In this document: positions 1-10,429 of the stretch, piece by piece
Position numbering within the stretch: position 1 is the first letter of the stretch
How the letters are laid out: every line of letters begins with the position of its first letter
Origin: Anaspis maculata
Lineage: Eukaryota > Arthropoda > Insecta > Coleoptera > Scraptiidae
Assembly: GCA_949128115.1 (NCBI GenBank)
Contig: OX421962.1
Location: 100,222,836 to 100,286,835, forward strand
Direction: 5' to 3'
DNA: 64,000 nt
The notes under the pieces: model-generated
The model's input: the letters and a program-made list of their open reading frames with translations, nothing else
Told to the model about the DNA's origin: nothing
The model's database searches: none
Position numbers and translations under genes: made by a program

Positions 1-60
1 TACGCGGCGCAGCAGAATGCGCAATAGGTTCATGAGCGGTATAGCTATTTAAGTATGTGC
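1..60 (+). repeat. Repeat R1, copy A (end fragment)
   Basis: The first 60 bases nearly repeat 17812-17870 and are the reverse complement of about 49567-49628. All three share the string ending in GCTATTTAAGTATGTG. Copy A is cut by the window edge and is followed directly by the foldback at 61. Confidence 0.8.
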
Positions 61-862
61 TTCTGACAGGTCTCGGTACTTCAAATATGACAGTTCATAA
101 TTTAGCTGTGGCAAATTTCTTTATTTAACATTTTCAAGTACACCCAATGATAATATTATACAAACGGAACTTCACGTCATTGTCTCTCTAGCGTACTTTA
201 CTAGAAATGCTGCTCTTAGCGGCATTTTGATGTCCGTCGGTCCGTCTGTGCATCGGTCTAACTGTCCGTCTTATCAATTATTTGCTCCCGAACGAGGAGA
301 CCTAGCGAGAATCGACTTCTTGTGTGTAACATGTTTTCACCGGAGAATTGAATTAGAAAAAAAGAAATTCTCAAATCGTCGTCATCTTGATCGGCAATGT
401 CAAGTTTTCTCAAAAGTGATCCGACTATCATAAAACTCGAAATACACTCATGTTTTATGTTTAAAAGTATGATTCCATTGTTTTCTTTATGATCCGCCGC
501 CATTTTGTTCGCCATGTTGAAACTGGTTAAAGTGGTCCGATTTTGATGAAAATTGGAACCTAGTCGTGTCTTGTGTATGCATTGATGGTTTTTATGTTAG
601 TTTTACGATTAGCGCCATATTGACATGCCAAATGGAAATTCATCTCCAGCTGTCACAAAATCAGTTTATTCAAATATTTCCTGAACAAGGGGTTTCCGAT
701 GTGACTGAAAAACTTGATGGATGGAAATCAGTTTTTGTTAGTTCTTTTTCAACAAGTAGAAACTTCTCCAGAAAAACGTACCAAAAACGCTATTAAATTT
801 CCGAAATTTGCAAAAAAAATTGGAAAATTTTTCAATTTTTTTTCTTTAAAAATTTGAAAACC

Positions 863-1077
863 AGATAGCAACCTCAACACATCTCCATTCAAGAAAGTCG
901 CATGCCAAATTTGAACTTTCTATTCTCAAAAAAGGTACCAAAAATGGTTTTCCAGTGAACATGAAAAAATGAATTAGTAGAAACCATTTTCAGTACTTTT
1001 TTTTTCGAAAAATAGAAAGTTCAAATTTGGTATGCGACTTTCTTGAATTACTATGTATAGACGTTGCTATTTTGTTT
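863..1077. repeat. Inner palindrome of FB1
   Basis: The segment from about 863 to 930 (AGATAGCAAC...) is matched in reverse complement at about 1010-1075. The loop of ~80 bases is A/T rich. It sits just inside the left arm of FB1 and may be a separate nested hairpin element. Confidence 0.7.
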
Positions 1078-1745
1078 TGAAGCGCACCGTTTGAACGGGT
1101 CGAAAACACGCGGAGGAAAAATCAATAAGTGTATGGGGAATCGAGCGTGCGATATTCAAATTCACCACATGGTTAAAAGATGTCGCTCGTGGTACAATTT
1201 ACACGTAGAAAATTCGAGAGGTAGTACAAAACAATTCAGTGATATCCAACAGTTAATCTCGGCCACCCCGACCCATATGCGCTCGCCTCTCGTGTTCAGC
1301 GAGGCAAATTTTCAACTTACTCTCGGACACCTGAACGCGGAACTTTGACGTCGCAGTAGTCGCACCACTCGCGCTGGTTTGCTCATCCGATGGTTCCTTA
1401 ATACCGGAATTGCACATTTTGCTCGCGGGTCGCGTGAAAATTAGAATCTGACGATATAGGTGGTCAGCCCACTGCACTGAAATTATTTAGGAGTTGAAAT
1501 CGCGCAACGTTCACACTTCATTTGTATGGCGTTGGGAGACGGGTTAAAGCTAGAGCAAGAGCCGTTGGACCGTGTGGGTGTCGCCGAGTAACCGAGGTAA
1601 ACCTGAGTGCGTCATTTGCCTTCGAAGATATTGTATAATTTCATATCTATGGGGTTGAAACCCTTTACACAGAACGCTGCCTGTTGGAAGAGGAACCTGC
1701 ATCGAGCCCTCGTAATCCGTCGTCGAGAAAGCCCTATCGGCTGAC

Positions 1746-1920
1746 TAGGTGCCCCTTCAGACAAGTAGGCCTGACCGCCTATTCGATGTGTAGGTGCCCC
1801 CTTCTCACCAGGTGGGCCTGACCATCAGTTGGATCGTGTAGGTGCCCCTTGGCCAAGTGGGCCTGACCATCAGTAGGATGTGTAGGTGCCCCTTCAGACA
1901 AGTGGGCCTGACCGCCTTCA
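1746..1920 (+). repeat. Tandem array, 4 units of ~45 bp
   Basis: The string TAGGTGCCCC starts at about 1746, 1791, 1838 and 1882. Each copy is followed by a variant of AAGTGGGCCTGACC. It is GC-rich against AT-rich surroundings. No coding frame or known minisatellite was recognised. Confidence 0.85.
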
Positions 1921-4443
1921 GTTTAGCTTGGCTCGAAAATCGGATGCTTGTGATTGACAATGGATACCTCGCGGTGGAAAAGGAGCGATCTTGTGGAGTG
2001 GGGTAGATGACCTACGATTGAGATTTGCAATGTCCTAGAAAGCCACGATCGACACGGGGGTAGACTTCAACTTCTCATTAGGTGGTACCTGCAGTCAAGG
2101 GTTTGGAGTTGGAACTTCGACGAAGCTTTTGGGCGACACTTCTGAATACGCGCTGGTGAGTTTGGAGAATCGCGGAACGAACAATAATTTGGAGTAACTA
2201 GAATCGCGTTTGTTGAAACCAGAGATCGGACCCTCCCGTAGATCGCAATTGTTAGTAATAATAATCGGTTTAGGACAAAGAGTCCCCCCCCCCCTCCTCC
2301 TTGAAACTAATGACTTTGTTTTAGCGTGCAACTGCAGTTATTCAGATTTCCATGTTGGTTGTATTATTAAGTTCGAGAGAATTATTATTATTGACGAATG
2401 TGATGGAGAGGAGTTTCACCCAGAGGGACGTCCGGTTTGGGGTCGCGTTACTTCTCAATTTGTTGCAGGATTCAGCTGGAGTTAATAAAGATAATAATTC
2501 GGGAGATGGAAAATCTAGTAGAAGCTGTTCGTATAATCACCTGGATATTCGACGACGCAACGCTTCGATAAATTTGTACCTATAATGAATTATTACGGCT
2601 CAATAGTTGGTTAGCGATCTGATATTTATTTATGGGGAATAATAGTTGTTCCAAAGCCTTCCCGCGTTAGATCGTCGGCGAGCACCTTGTAAATTTTTAG
2701 CAACAATGGGGTTCACTCCACTTCACAACACAAAACAGAACGGGGTCCAATCAAAGGGGTCTTCACACGAGAGTTTGTACCTTGACTTGAGTAATTGTTC
2801 GCGTACACTATTGGTTCCGAAGTTTTTGGAAGGGTGAAATTGGGTTTTACATTTCCGGCTATAGACGCTCGCGGTCGTGAAATTCTTCTCAGCTTCAAGG
2901 GCAATTTAAGGTGAATATAGGTCCAGTTCTCCACAAAGGCACCGGCCATATCCAATCCCTTCCAAAACGGGCAAAAGATTACCATAGCCTAAAAAGAAGC
3001 CAGCAAAAAGGATAGTCCAGGGATAAGAGACGCAGCCTTTGAAAAGAGATTCATAATAGGAGGAGCCCCGCACACACCGGCCCACGAACTTAGATTGTAG
3101 GGAACAGGGGAAACAACAGAAAAGAGAGGGAGAAGTTCCCATCGCTCGCAAAAGTCACTCACCCCTTTTTGGTGTCTAGACGCTGGGCCTAACCCTAACA
3201 TAACCTATAACACTAACTTAAAAGTTGATTCTGATGAAGCCACGAGAAGATTTTCGAACCACGCTCCACAAACAAAGTTTAAATGTTGGTCAAGGTGAAG
3301 AATCAGGTGTTCATCGGAGTATTGATGTGTGACGGCTTTGAAATAATTATTAGAGGAAACTCATCTCTTAGGGAACACTTAGAAAACAACTATCCTAGTT
3401 ACCAGCGTTGAGGTAGGGTCAGGTATAGGACGAGCCTTTATTTAAATACTTTGACATTTAAATAGAAGACAATATAATCTTTTTAGGTTGCACAAGAAGG
3501 AAGCACAACAGGATAGTGTCCTGATACTAGACGATCACCGGCCAAAGCAGTCCCAAGAGCGGCAAAAGTGGTTTAATTCAAATAAGTTGAATTGAATTGT
3601 ATATTTTGGGTTGCCTATCCATCCAGGCGCATAAGCTTAAGAGGTAGGGGGGTTTCAGTTTCCAGATTTTCAAAGAAAAATTCAAGAATTTTCGATTTTT
3701 TTTGCAGATTTTGAAAATTTAATAGCACTTACCGTACATTTTTTTTCAAGGAGTTCCTACTTGTACAAAAGAACTGACAAAAACCGAATTCTATCAACAA
3801 GTTTTCCAGTCACATCGGAAATCCCTTGTTCAGAAAATATTTGAATAAATTGATTTTGTGACAGCTGGAGATTAATTTCCATGTGGCACATCATAATGGC
3901 GCAAATCGTGGAACTAACATGAAAACCATCAATGCATACACAAGACTCGACTAGGTTCCTATTTTCATCAAAATCGGACCGGTTTTACCTATTTCAAGAT
4001 GGCGGACAAAATGGCGGCGGATCAGAAAGAAAACATTGAAATCATACTTCCAAATATAAAACATGAGTGTATTTCCAGTTTTTTGGAAATCGGATCACTT
4101 TTGAGAAAATATGACATTGCGGATCAAGATGGCGACGGTTTGAGGAATTATTTTTTCCCTAATTCAATTCTCCGGTGAATACATGTTACACACAAGAAGT
4201 CGATTCTCGCTAGGTCTTCTCGTTCAGGAGCAATTAATTGATAAGACGGATAGTTAGACCGATGGACAGACGGACATCAAAATGCCGCTAAGAGCAGCAT
4301 TTCTAGTACGCTAGAAAGACAATGACGTGCAGTTCGGTTTGTATGAATATCATCGGGTGTACCTACTCGAAAATGTTAAATAAAGAAATTTGCCATAACT
4401 AAACTATGAGCTGTCGTATTTGATGTAACGAGACCTGTCAGAA

Positions 4444-4880
4444 AACGGTGCTAAACGATATTTATAGTAAATTTTGTTATTTACTCTTATTCATCTTCAT
4501 TTTCCCATTGGAGGTGCCGTTGATGCGAAAAAAAATACAAACCATGTGAACTACATTTTTGGCGCGGTTTTTCCAAGATGGCGGTCTTAAGCTACTCGAT
4601 ACAAGAACGTATCATGGTTTATTTTCATGCTGGTGTTGTGGGGGAATCCAAAAAGGTGTGACACGTCAAGTCCCCAGGGTGGAAACCAAAATCGTGATTT
4701 TCGGCTCCTGGCTCATCGACTGATATAGGGATCGAGCAACACATCATTTTGAAGACCTCCCAACTTTCTTACTTTCAGTGTAGCAAAAAAAAACACCTGC
4801 CACCTGTTCCCAAATTACAATTTTTCCGTTTCAAAGATTAACTTAATGTTTTCGAATCACAAAAGTCATCTGAAAATAGG
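4444..4880. other. No gene seen
   Basis: Non-repeat spacer as far as can be seen. It contains one CCAAGATGGCGG string at 4573-4584 and no convincing coding frame. Confidence 0.5.
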
Positions 4881-4910
4881 TTGTTCGACTTTCGGTTTTT
4901 GATGTCAAAA

Positions 4911-5160
4911 TTGAGAGAGTTGAAAGGCCTTGGAACTGGTGTGTTACTTGACACCTGTACCTATTTGAATATTTGTAAGGGTGGTCACCCTGCCTTAAAT
5001 GAGATAATCATGAAAACGAGTGGTTCGATTTTATTTCTATTTGCACCTGAAGGAACAAAGTTGGAAGGCCTTCAAAATGAAGTATTACTTGACCCTTATT
5101 ATTATTTCGAATTTTTAAAGGGTGGTCACCTTGTCTATGGGAATGAAGCAGGAAAATTCA
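4911..5160 (+). repeat. Diverged direct duplication, ~137 bp period
   Basis: Two diverged copies each run from a GTTGRAAGGCCTT block through TTACTTGAC to AAGGGTGGTCACC. The start-to-start distance is about 137 bases. Both stay open in the + frame beginning near 4881, where LLD and KGGH recur in each copy. This may be a protein repeat from an old coding region or just a noncoding duplication; no family was recognised. Confidence 0.5.
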
Positions 5161-5304
5161 TTCCATGCTAATCATGTGACCCCCTCCAAAACAAAATTGA
5201 CCTGCCTCGAAATTTCTTCGGTAACAATTAGAGGAGAAATAGGCGGTGGGGTGCTCTCAACACTCTGTATAAAACGTTGTGATGCATACTTTGTAGTCAC
5301 TTAC

Positions 5305-5579
5305 TTTTTATACTTTCAACAGCCTTACGATCTGCAGCTTCAGTCGCAAGTACGTCCTCGACTGGTTCGAACGGATCGGACTCTGGTGAAGGCGCATAAG
5401 GATCGAAGGAATCGGCGGGGTGGTTGTTGAATGTGTCGAAGGTCGATGATGATCGTCTTGAACTTCTGACAGATATTACCATTATACTAGTGCATATTGC
5501 TATGACAATGACGAGACCACGCACTATCAATATTCCTCTTCCTGCATCTCTTCTCCTTGCTGGTGGTACTGCTATGACG
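5305..5579 (-). CDS. Exon B of an unrecognised membrane protein gene
   Basis: The minus strand reads from a TTTTTCAG acceptor (intron ends at 5580) to a strong GTAAGT donor (intron starts at 5304). The 275 nt exon holds one base completing a split codon, 91 codons and one leftover base. It encodes a basic stretch (RRR), a hydrophobic helix (core GLVIVIAICTSIMVIS), then a Ser-rich and an acidic Pro-rich segment (DSFDPYAPSPESDPFEP). It joins in phase to 5677-5868 across a 97 nt intron (AG plus C gives Ser). In the joined model the membrane helix lies at about residues 111-132. Orientation is unclear because basic residues flank both sides. The next exon would begin with two bases completing a codon; I did not find it, so it may lie below position 1. 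No family was recognised. Confidence 0.6.
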
Positions 5580-5676
5580 CTGAAAAACTGTTTAGTTTCA
5601 ATAAACTAGAATATTTAAAACTCTCGAACTTTTATTTTGTAACTAAGAAATTGCGGTTTGGTCATTTTAGGACCAC

Positions 5677-5868
5677 CTCAGTAAATAATTACGGTTGGAG
5701 TCTGATCGATAGTCTGAAGTAGGTATATGCATTGTCGACATGTTATTGAAGTTATGGTTATGGCGAGGGTTATGGAGACGAGATCTCCTCCAGTGCCGCC
5801 GAGAGGGTGGTTCAGGAGGTGATATTATATCATCGGGGCCCAGAGCCCCGTGAGGAGGCCCGTGAGCG
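5677..5868 (-). CDS. Exon A of the same membrane protein gene
   Basis: This minus-strand exon is open for 63 codons with one base before and two after. It is Pro-, Arg-, His- and Asn-rich (PPEPPSRRHWRRSR, then HNPRHNHNFNN). Its right splice junction CTGAG|GTGGTC has a weak donor but keeps the frame into the exon at 5579. The acceptor used here (CACTAG, intron ends at 5869) accepts the two bases left by the exon at 19388 (AT plus C gives Ile). A second acceptor at 5921, after a long pyrimidine run, would give a longer exon. Composition suggests a disordered segment before the membrane helix. Confidence 0.5.
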
Positions 5869-6149
5869 CTAGTGAAATTTTTTTTTAGAACTAACAAACT
5901 AACAAACAAGAACTCTTGCACTAACAAAAAAAGTGAAAAAAAGTTGAAAAAAAACAAAAACCTGATTTTTCCACTGCCTGCCTGAAACAGCAGAATTAAT
6001 TTCCAATAATGTCAGAAATTTGAAGAAAAGCAATTTCACACTGGCAGAAGAAGAAATTCACTAACAAGCTACTGCTTGGGTGTACGAAGGCGCAGAGCGG
6101 ACATCAGAGTTTTTTTTATGATTTCGAAAAAAAAATCACGAAATTATGG

Positions 6150-6680
6150 GGATAAAGTCAGAATTCTGAGTTTAAAGTCGGAATTCTGAGTTTGAAAGTC
6201 AGAATTCTGAGTTTAAAGTCGGAATTCTGAGTTTGAAAGTCAGAATTCTGAGTTTAAAGTCGGAATTCTGAGTTTGAAAGTCAGAATTCTGAGTTTAAAG
6301 TCGGAATTCCGAGTTTAAAGTCGGAATTCTGAGTTTGAAAGTCAGAATTCTGAGTTTAAAGTCGGAATTCTGAGTTTGAAAGTCAGAATTCTGAGTTTAA
6401 AGTCGGAATTCCGAGTTTAAAGTCGGAATTCCGAGTTTAAAGTCAGAATTCTGAGTTCAAAGTCGGAATTCTGAGTTTGAAAGTCAGAATTCTGAGTTTA
6501 AAGTCGGAATTCCGAGTTTAAAGTCGGAATTCCGAGTTTAAAGTCAGAATTCTGAGTTTAAAGTCGGAATTCTGAGTTTAAAGTCGGAATTCTGAGTTTG
6601 AAAGTCGGAATTCTGAGTTTCAAACTCGGAATTCTGCGCGCGCACAATTCCGAGTTTCAAAGTCAGAATTCTGCGCGCGC
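6150..6680 (+). repeat. FB2 left array of ~21 bp units
   Basis: About 25 units of the type GAATTCTGAGTTTAAAGTCG. Each has a GAATTC palindrome and most differ by one or two bases or one indel. The inner end has a GCGCGCGC step shared with the right array. Confidence 0.9.
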
Positions 6681-6879
6681 ATCGGCAGGAATCGAGCCGG
6701 TTGATTAAATAGTGATTGACAAGTTGACGACCCTAACGATACCTACTTACTCGCTAGGTATTTAATAAAATCTTCGAGAGATGTAACAACTTGTGCTTTT
6801 TCTAAACCCGAGTCTAAACCCTTTTTTTCCTTAACACGATACGGACATTCCACAAAGCCGATCTGGTTAATTCTTTGTC

Positions 6880-7070
6880 CGTAGCGTGCGTCATCATGTG
6901 CTTCTTCATACACCTCTCCTTCGCGCAATACGAACATTTGGTACAATCGAACCAGTCGATGGCGTCGGCGGCGACATGGCTCCACCTGAATGAAGTTCCT
7001 TTGTGCTTTGAACGATAAGCCTCGATAAGAACACTCGGCGCATTGTAGGTACAATAGCAGCAATAGCATA
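6880..7070 (-). pseudogene. Broken C2H2 zinc-finger fragment (FB2 left inner arm)
   Basis: On the minus strand around 6860-6960 a frame reads FDCTKCSYCAKER followed by KKHMMTH, a near-canonical C-x2-C-x11-H-x3-H finger (one residue short between the second Cys and first His). Further downstream the frame is shifted, with another finger-like piece (FVECPYRV) in a different frame. The + strand of the right arm (about 7590-7770) carries the mirrored, shorter copy. It is probably part of the gene whose last finger lies at 7270-7497. Confidence 0.5.
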
Positions 7071-7269
7071 TTATTACATAGGGTTGTGAAAAATGCTATA
7101 TGCTACCTATTATAGCTGCGGCGCCTCTTTAAATCCCGAAGCGCAGCGCAGTAATGTTTTCGTTGGGCTGGCAGTATCGTGGCTGTCAAGCGCATAGCTG
7201 GGGCACTATTTGGTGCCACTGACAAATTCCGACTAACGTGATTAGGTAGGTACCTACTAACAACCCAAA

Positions 7270-7497
7270 TTGTGGACACGTCCAACTGTTCGCAATGTTC
7301 GCATCGGACTGACTGAATTTTTCTTCCAACTCAACCAACACGTCCAAAGGAATTACAAAAATGTTCATGCAGCCGAACTGTACAATGCCATTGTCAAACC
7401 GAAACAGTTCTCTTGCATCTACTGCAACTACAAGAGCCATAAGCGTTTCGACTTATACGAACATTACAGACAAACACATGGATACCTACAATGATAA
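7270..7497 (+). pseudogene. C2H2 zinc-finger gene fragment in the FB2 centre
   Basis: The + frame ends in a canonical C2H2 finger, C-x2-C-x12-H-x4-H (FSCIYC...EHYRQTH), and a TGA stop six codons later at 7492-7494. Upstream, a CSQCSHRTD piece in a different frame looks like the first half of the preceding finger, so a frameshift separates them. There is no ATG, because the open frame begins at a TTG. Such fingers usually bind DNA, but this copy is truncated and frameshifted inside a foldback spacer and is most likely captured debris. Confidence 0.55.
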
Positions 7498-7799
7498 TTT
7501 CGCGCCGTCCCCTCCCCCCTCCACCTTTGCGTTATAACGTGACACAACTGTAACAGCATACCTATAGCATTATTCACAACCCTATGTAATATGCTATTGT
7601 TATTGTTGCTTTTGTACAATGCGCCGAATGCTCTTATCGAGGCTCATCGTTCGAAGCCGAGTTCAAAGCACAAAGGAACTTCATTCGGGTGGAGCCATGT
7701 CGCCGCCGACGCCATCGAGTGGTTCGATTGTACCAAGTGTTCGTATTGCGCTAAGGAGAGGCCATTTAATCAACCGGCTCGATTCCTGCCGATGCGCGC

Positions 7800-8366
7800 G
7801 CAGAATTCTGACTTTGAAACTCGGAATTGTGCGCGCGCAGAATTCCGAGTTTGAAACTCAGAATTCCGACTTTCAAACTCAGAATTCCGACTTTCAAACT
7901 CAGAATTCCGACTTTAAACTCAGAATTCCGACTTTAAACTCAGAATTCTGACTTTAAACTCGGAATTCCGACTTTAAACTCAGAATTCTGACTTTCAAAC
8001 TCAGAATTCCGACTTTAAACTCAGAATTCTGACTTTCAAACTCAGAATTCCGACTTTAATCTCAGAATTCCGACTTTAAACTCAGAATTCTAACTTTCAA
8101 ACTCAGAATTCCGACTTTAAACTCAGAATTCCGACTTTCAAACTCAGAATTCCGACTTTAATCTCAGAATTCCGACTTTAAACTCAGAATTCTGACTTTA
8201 AACTCGGAATTCCGACTTTAAACTCAGAATTCTGACTTTTAAACTCAGAATTCCGACTTTAAACTCAGAATTCTGACTTTCAAACTCAGAATTCCGACTT
8301 TAATCTCAGAATTCTGACTTTCAAACTCAGAATTCCGACTTTAAACTCAGAATTCTGACTTTATCC
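7800..8366 (-). repeat. FB2 right array of ~21 bp units
   Basis: Mirror image of the left array, about 27 units of the type GGAATTCCGACTTTAAACTC. Unit order and variants do not match the left array one-for-one, so the arms have changed copy number independently. Confidence 0.9.
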
Positions 8367-8434
8367 CCATAATTTCGTGTTTCTTTTTTCGAAATCATAA
8401 AAAAAACTCTGATGTCCGCTCTGCGCCTTCGTAT

Positions 8435-9170
8435 GGGTGAATAGGACTTCGCATCCGCAAAAGCTAGAAAAGCTTTTGTTTAGAGTTAAGGAAGAAGCTC
8501 AATTATCTTTCTTTGTTTTTGTCGTTCTTCTTGCTTTAGTTGGTGAAAATACGTAAAATCAGCAGTATTATTATTATTATTTCAAAAAATCTCGCCTACG
8601 GCCCCCACTTCGCTCGCGGGTTCAAAATATTCTCAAGAAGGGGGCCCGTATGAGTGACATCCAACATCGGGGCCCGGCTAAGCTCTCGGCGGCCCTGATC
8701 TTCTCTTTCTCCTCGTTTCGATTCTAATCGTTTCTTTTTCTATCTGAATTCTTGCCAAGATAGACAAGCTGCACATTATAGGTACCTACTGTGCGTATTA
8801 TTTCTCGTTCGATCAATATAAATTATCTTATTGGCGATGCTCTGCACTTAGTGCATTTTCTCATATTCCTTTTTCCCAATGAAAGTATGCCACAGTGCCG
8901 TTGATTACATTACGTCGCCGTCGCGTCGCCCTCTTAACACAGTGACGTATCTCAGTTTAGGTGTTCTTCGCATGTTCTTTTCCGAACAATTCTTCACGTC
9001 AAACTGGAGACATTATCTGGCATATGTGCAAAAAAAAACGATGAGAAAATGAGTTTTCCTCGTAGTTTTCAAATGATGAATGTTGGAAAAAAGACATGAG
9101 AGAATAACCATAACGAAGATACGCTATTGAGTCACGAAGTCAGTAGAGGGGTGACAATCACTATGAAGTA
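8435..9170. other. No gene seen
   Basis: Between FB2 and the MITE at 9171. It has a GC-rich stretch at about 8590-8695 (GCTCGCGG, GGGGCCCGG) and otherwise AT-rich sequence. No convincing frame. Confidence 0.5.
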
Positions 9171-9333
9171 TAGACAATACAAATAGAAAAGACCATATGT
9201 TGTCACGGATTTTTACGGTTGCGTAGGAACCAGGCGACTCCATCATTCAAGAAAAGGTTGGCTGATTTTTGATGCCCAAATATCCGTGACGACGGTGGTG
9301 ATAACATATGGTCTTCTCTATTTGTATTGTCTA
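9171..9333. mobile_element. MITE-A copy 1 (163 bp)
   Basis: Terminal inverted repeats of about 36 bases start TAGACAATACAAATAG and end CTATTTGTATTGTCTA. The flanks (GTA left, TAAC right) are compatible with TA duplication. A second, end-truncated copy in the opposite orientation is at 38718-38843. It is too short to encode a protein. Confidence 0.85.
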
Positions 9334-10429
9334 TAACTAGAATAATAACAAATTTCATCCACGACCATGCACTACCGAAAGTGATGAAAAATATCACATA
9401 ACTAGGAAACTCGGTAAGTGAGTCCTTACGTATAGCGCGATGTATTCGCTGTAAAGTAAATCGCACAGATGCGGTGATGGTAAAGTAAATCGCACAGTTA
9501 GGGAATTTGTTTCTTGTGTTGGGGGTACTAGCTTAGGAAATTGTTAAAATTTCACTCAAAACATTAAGAAATTATGACATATCTGTCATCTGTCAAAAGC
9601 TATAAGCTGTCAAAGCCAAAACTTTTACATTCAATAACTCGAGAAGTACTGAACAGATTTCAATAAAATTCCGTCAGTTATTGCTCATAGGAGTTACATC
9701 CAAGCTAATCATTTTTCTAATTACATATAATTGAAACAAATAGTGTATGTACAAAAATTATATTGCATGATCGAAAAAATAATATTGCATGATCGAGGCA
9801 ATTTTACAGATAATTTGAAATATTCTTCGAATAGGTTGCTAGTCCCGCGGCAGACATGACGATGATTTTTTTTCGACAGATCTCGACATTCAAGCTTTTT
9901 TTTTCGCGATCACCATACCTATCATTTTTTGAACAATTCGATGAGAGGTAAAAGATAGGAAAGAAATTGTTACAGCGATTTTTGTTCAATCGACGCAACG
10001 CCTATTCAACCTTATTATACACGGCACTGGTTATTCGTCGTTGGTTAGAACTCATCTTTTTATTTTTTGAGGACGGAGTTAAATTGGTAAAATAAGCGAA
10101 AATAATAATCCCGAACCAATGGATTTTGGAAATGCCAATTGGCTCAAACCAAAGTACATCCTTGTAGCTTTCGAGAGAGGTCAAAATGGTGAGAATCCGT
10201 CAAGGAATAAACCCACAGGGATTGATTTCGCAACGCTTATTTACCAACTCAACTCCGTCCTTAATCGATAAAAGACATGATAAAAGACGTTTTATGTGGC
10301 GATAATGTCTGGCTATATTACGTTGAACTTATTGGGCGAATTGCATGTGCGATTCTGATGCATTGAATAAGTAACCAGGACGAATCATCACTCTGTACGC
10401 CGAAAAAACTGGAAAGATGCGGAAAAACA
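9334..10429. other. No gene seen
   Basis: AT-rich spacer. Frames at 9804-9998 and 10002-10184 on the minus strand are short and unremarkable. No repeat was recognised. Confidence 0.5.

Larger units (their letters stand above)
61..4443. mobile_element. Foldback element FB1 (4.4 kb)
   Basis: The left arm (about 61-830) returns as an imperfect reverse complement at about 3670-4443, starting TTCTGACAGGTCTCG and ending in its complement. The arms contain ATGGCGGC-type strings near 494 and 3995-4020. The ~2.8 kb between them holds a smaller palindrome and a tandem array, and I see no transposase. Long inverted repeats suggest a foldback-type non-autonomous element, but a palindromic duplication is also possible. 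Confidence 0.75.
6078..8434. mobile_element. Foldback FB2 with arrayed arms and a captured zinc-finger relic
   Basis: The outer ends (ACGAAGGCGCAGAGCGGAC at left, its complement at right) open into inverted arms made of ~21 bp tandem units. Unique inner-arm sequence and a central spacer of about 480 bases follow. The left inner arm keeps about 210 bases (around 6710-6920) that the right arm has lost. Arms built of short tandem repeats are typical of Foldback-type elements such as Drosophila FB. No transposase was found. Confidence 0.8.

Noticed and set aside
5424..5609. A + frame antisense to exon B
   Set aside because: The minus strand has matching splice sites and phases here; the + frame has none.
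6150..8366. The 21 bp arrays as a CRISPR-like array
   Set aside because: Units abut with no variable spacers, they occur as an inverted pair, and the genome is eukaryotic.
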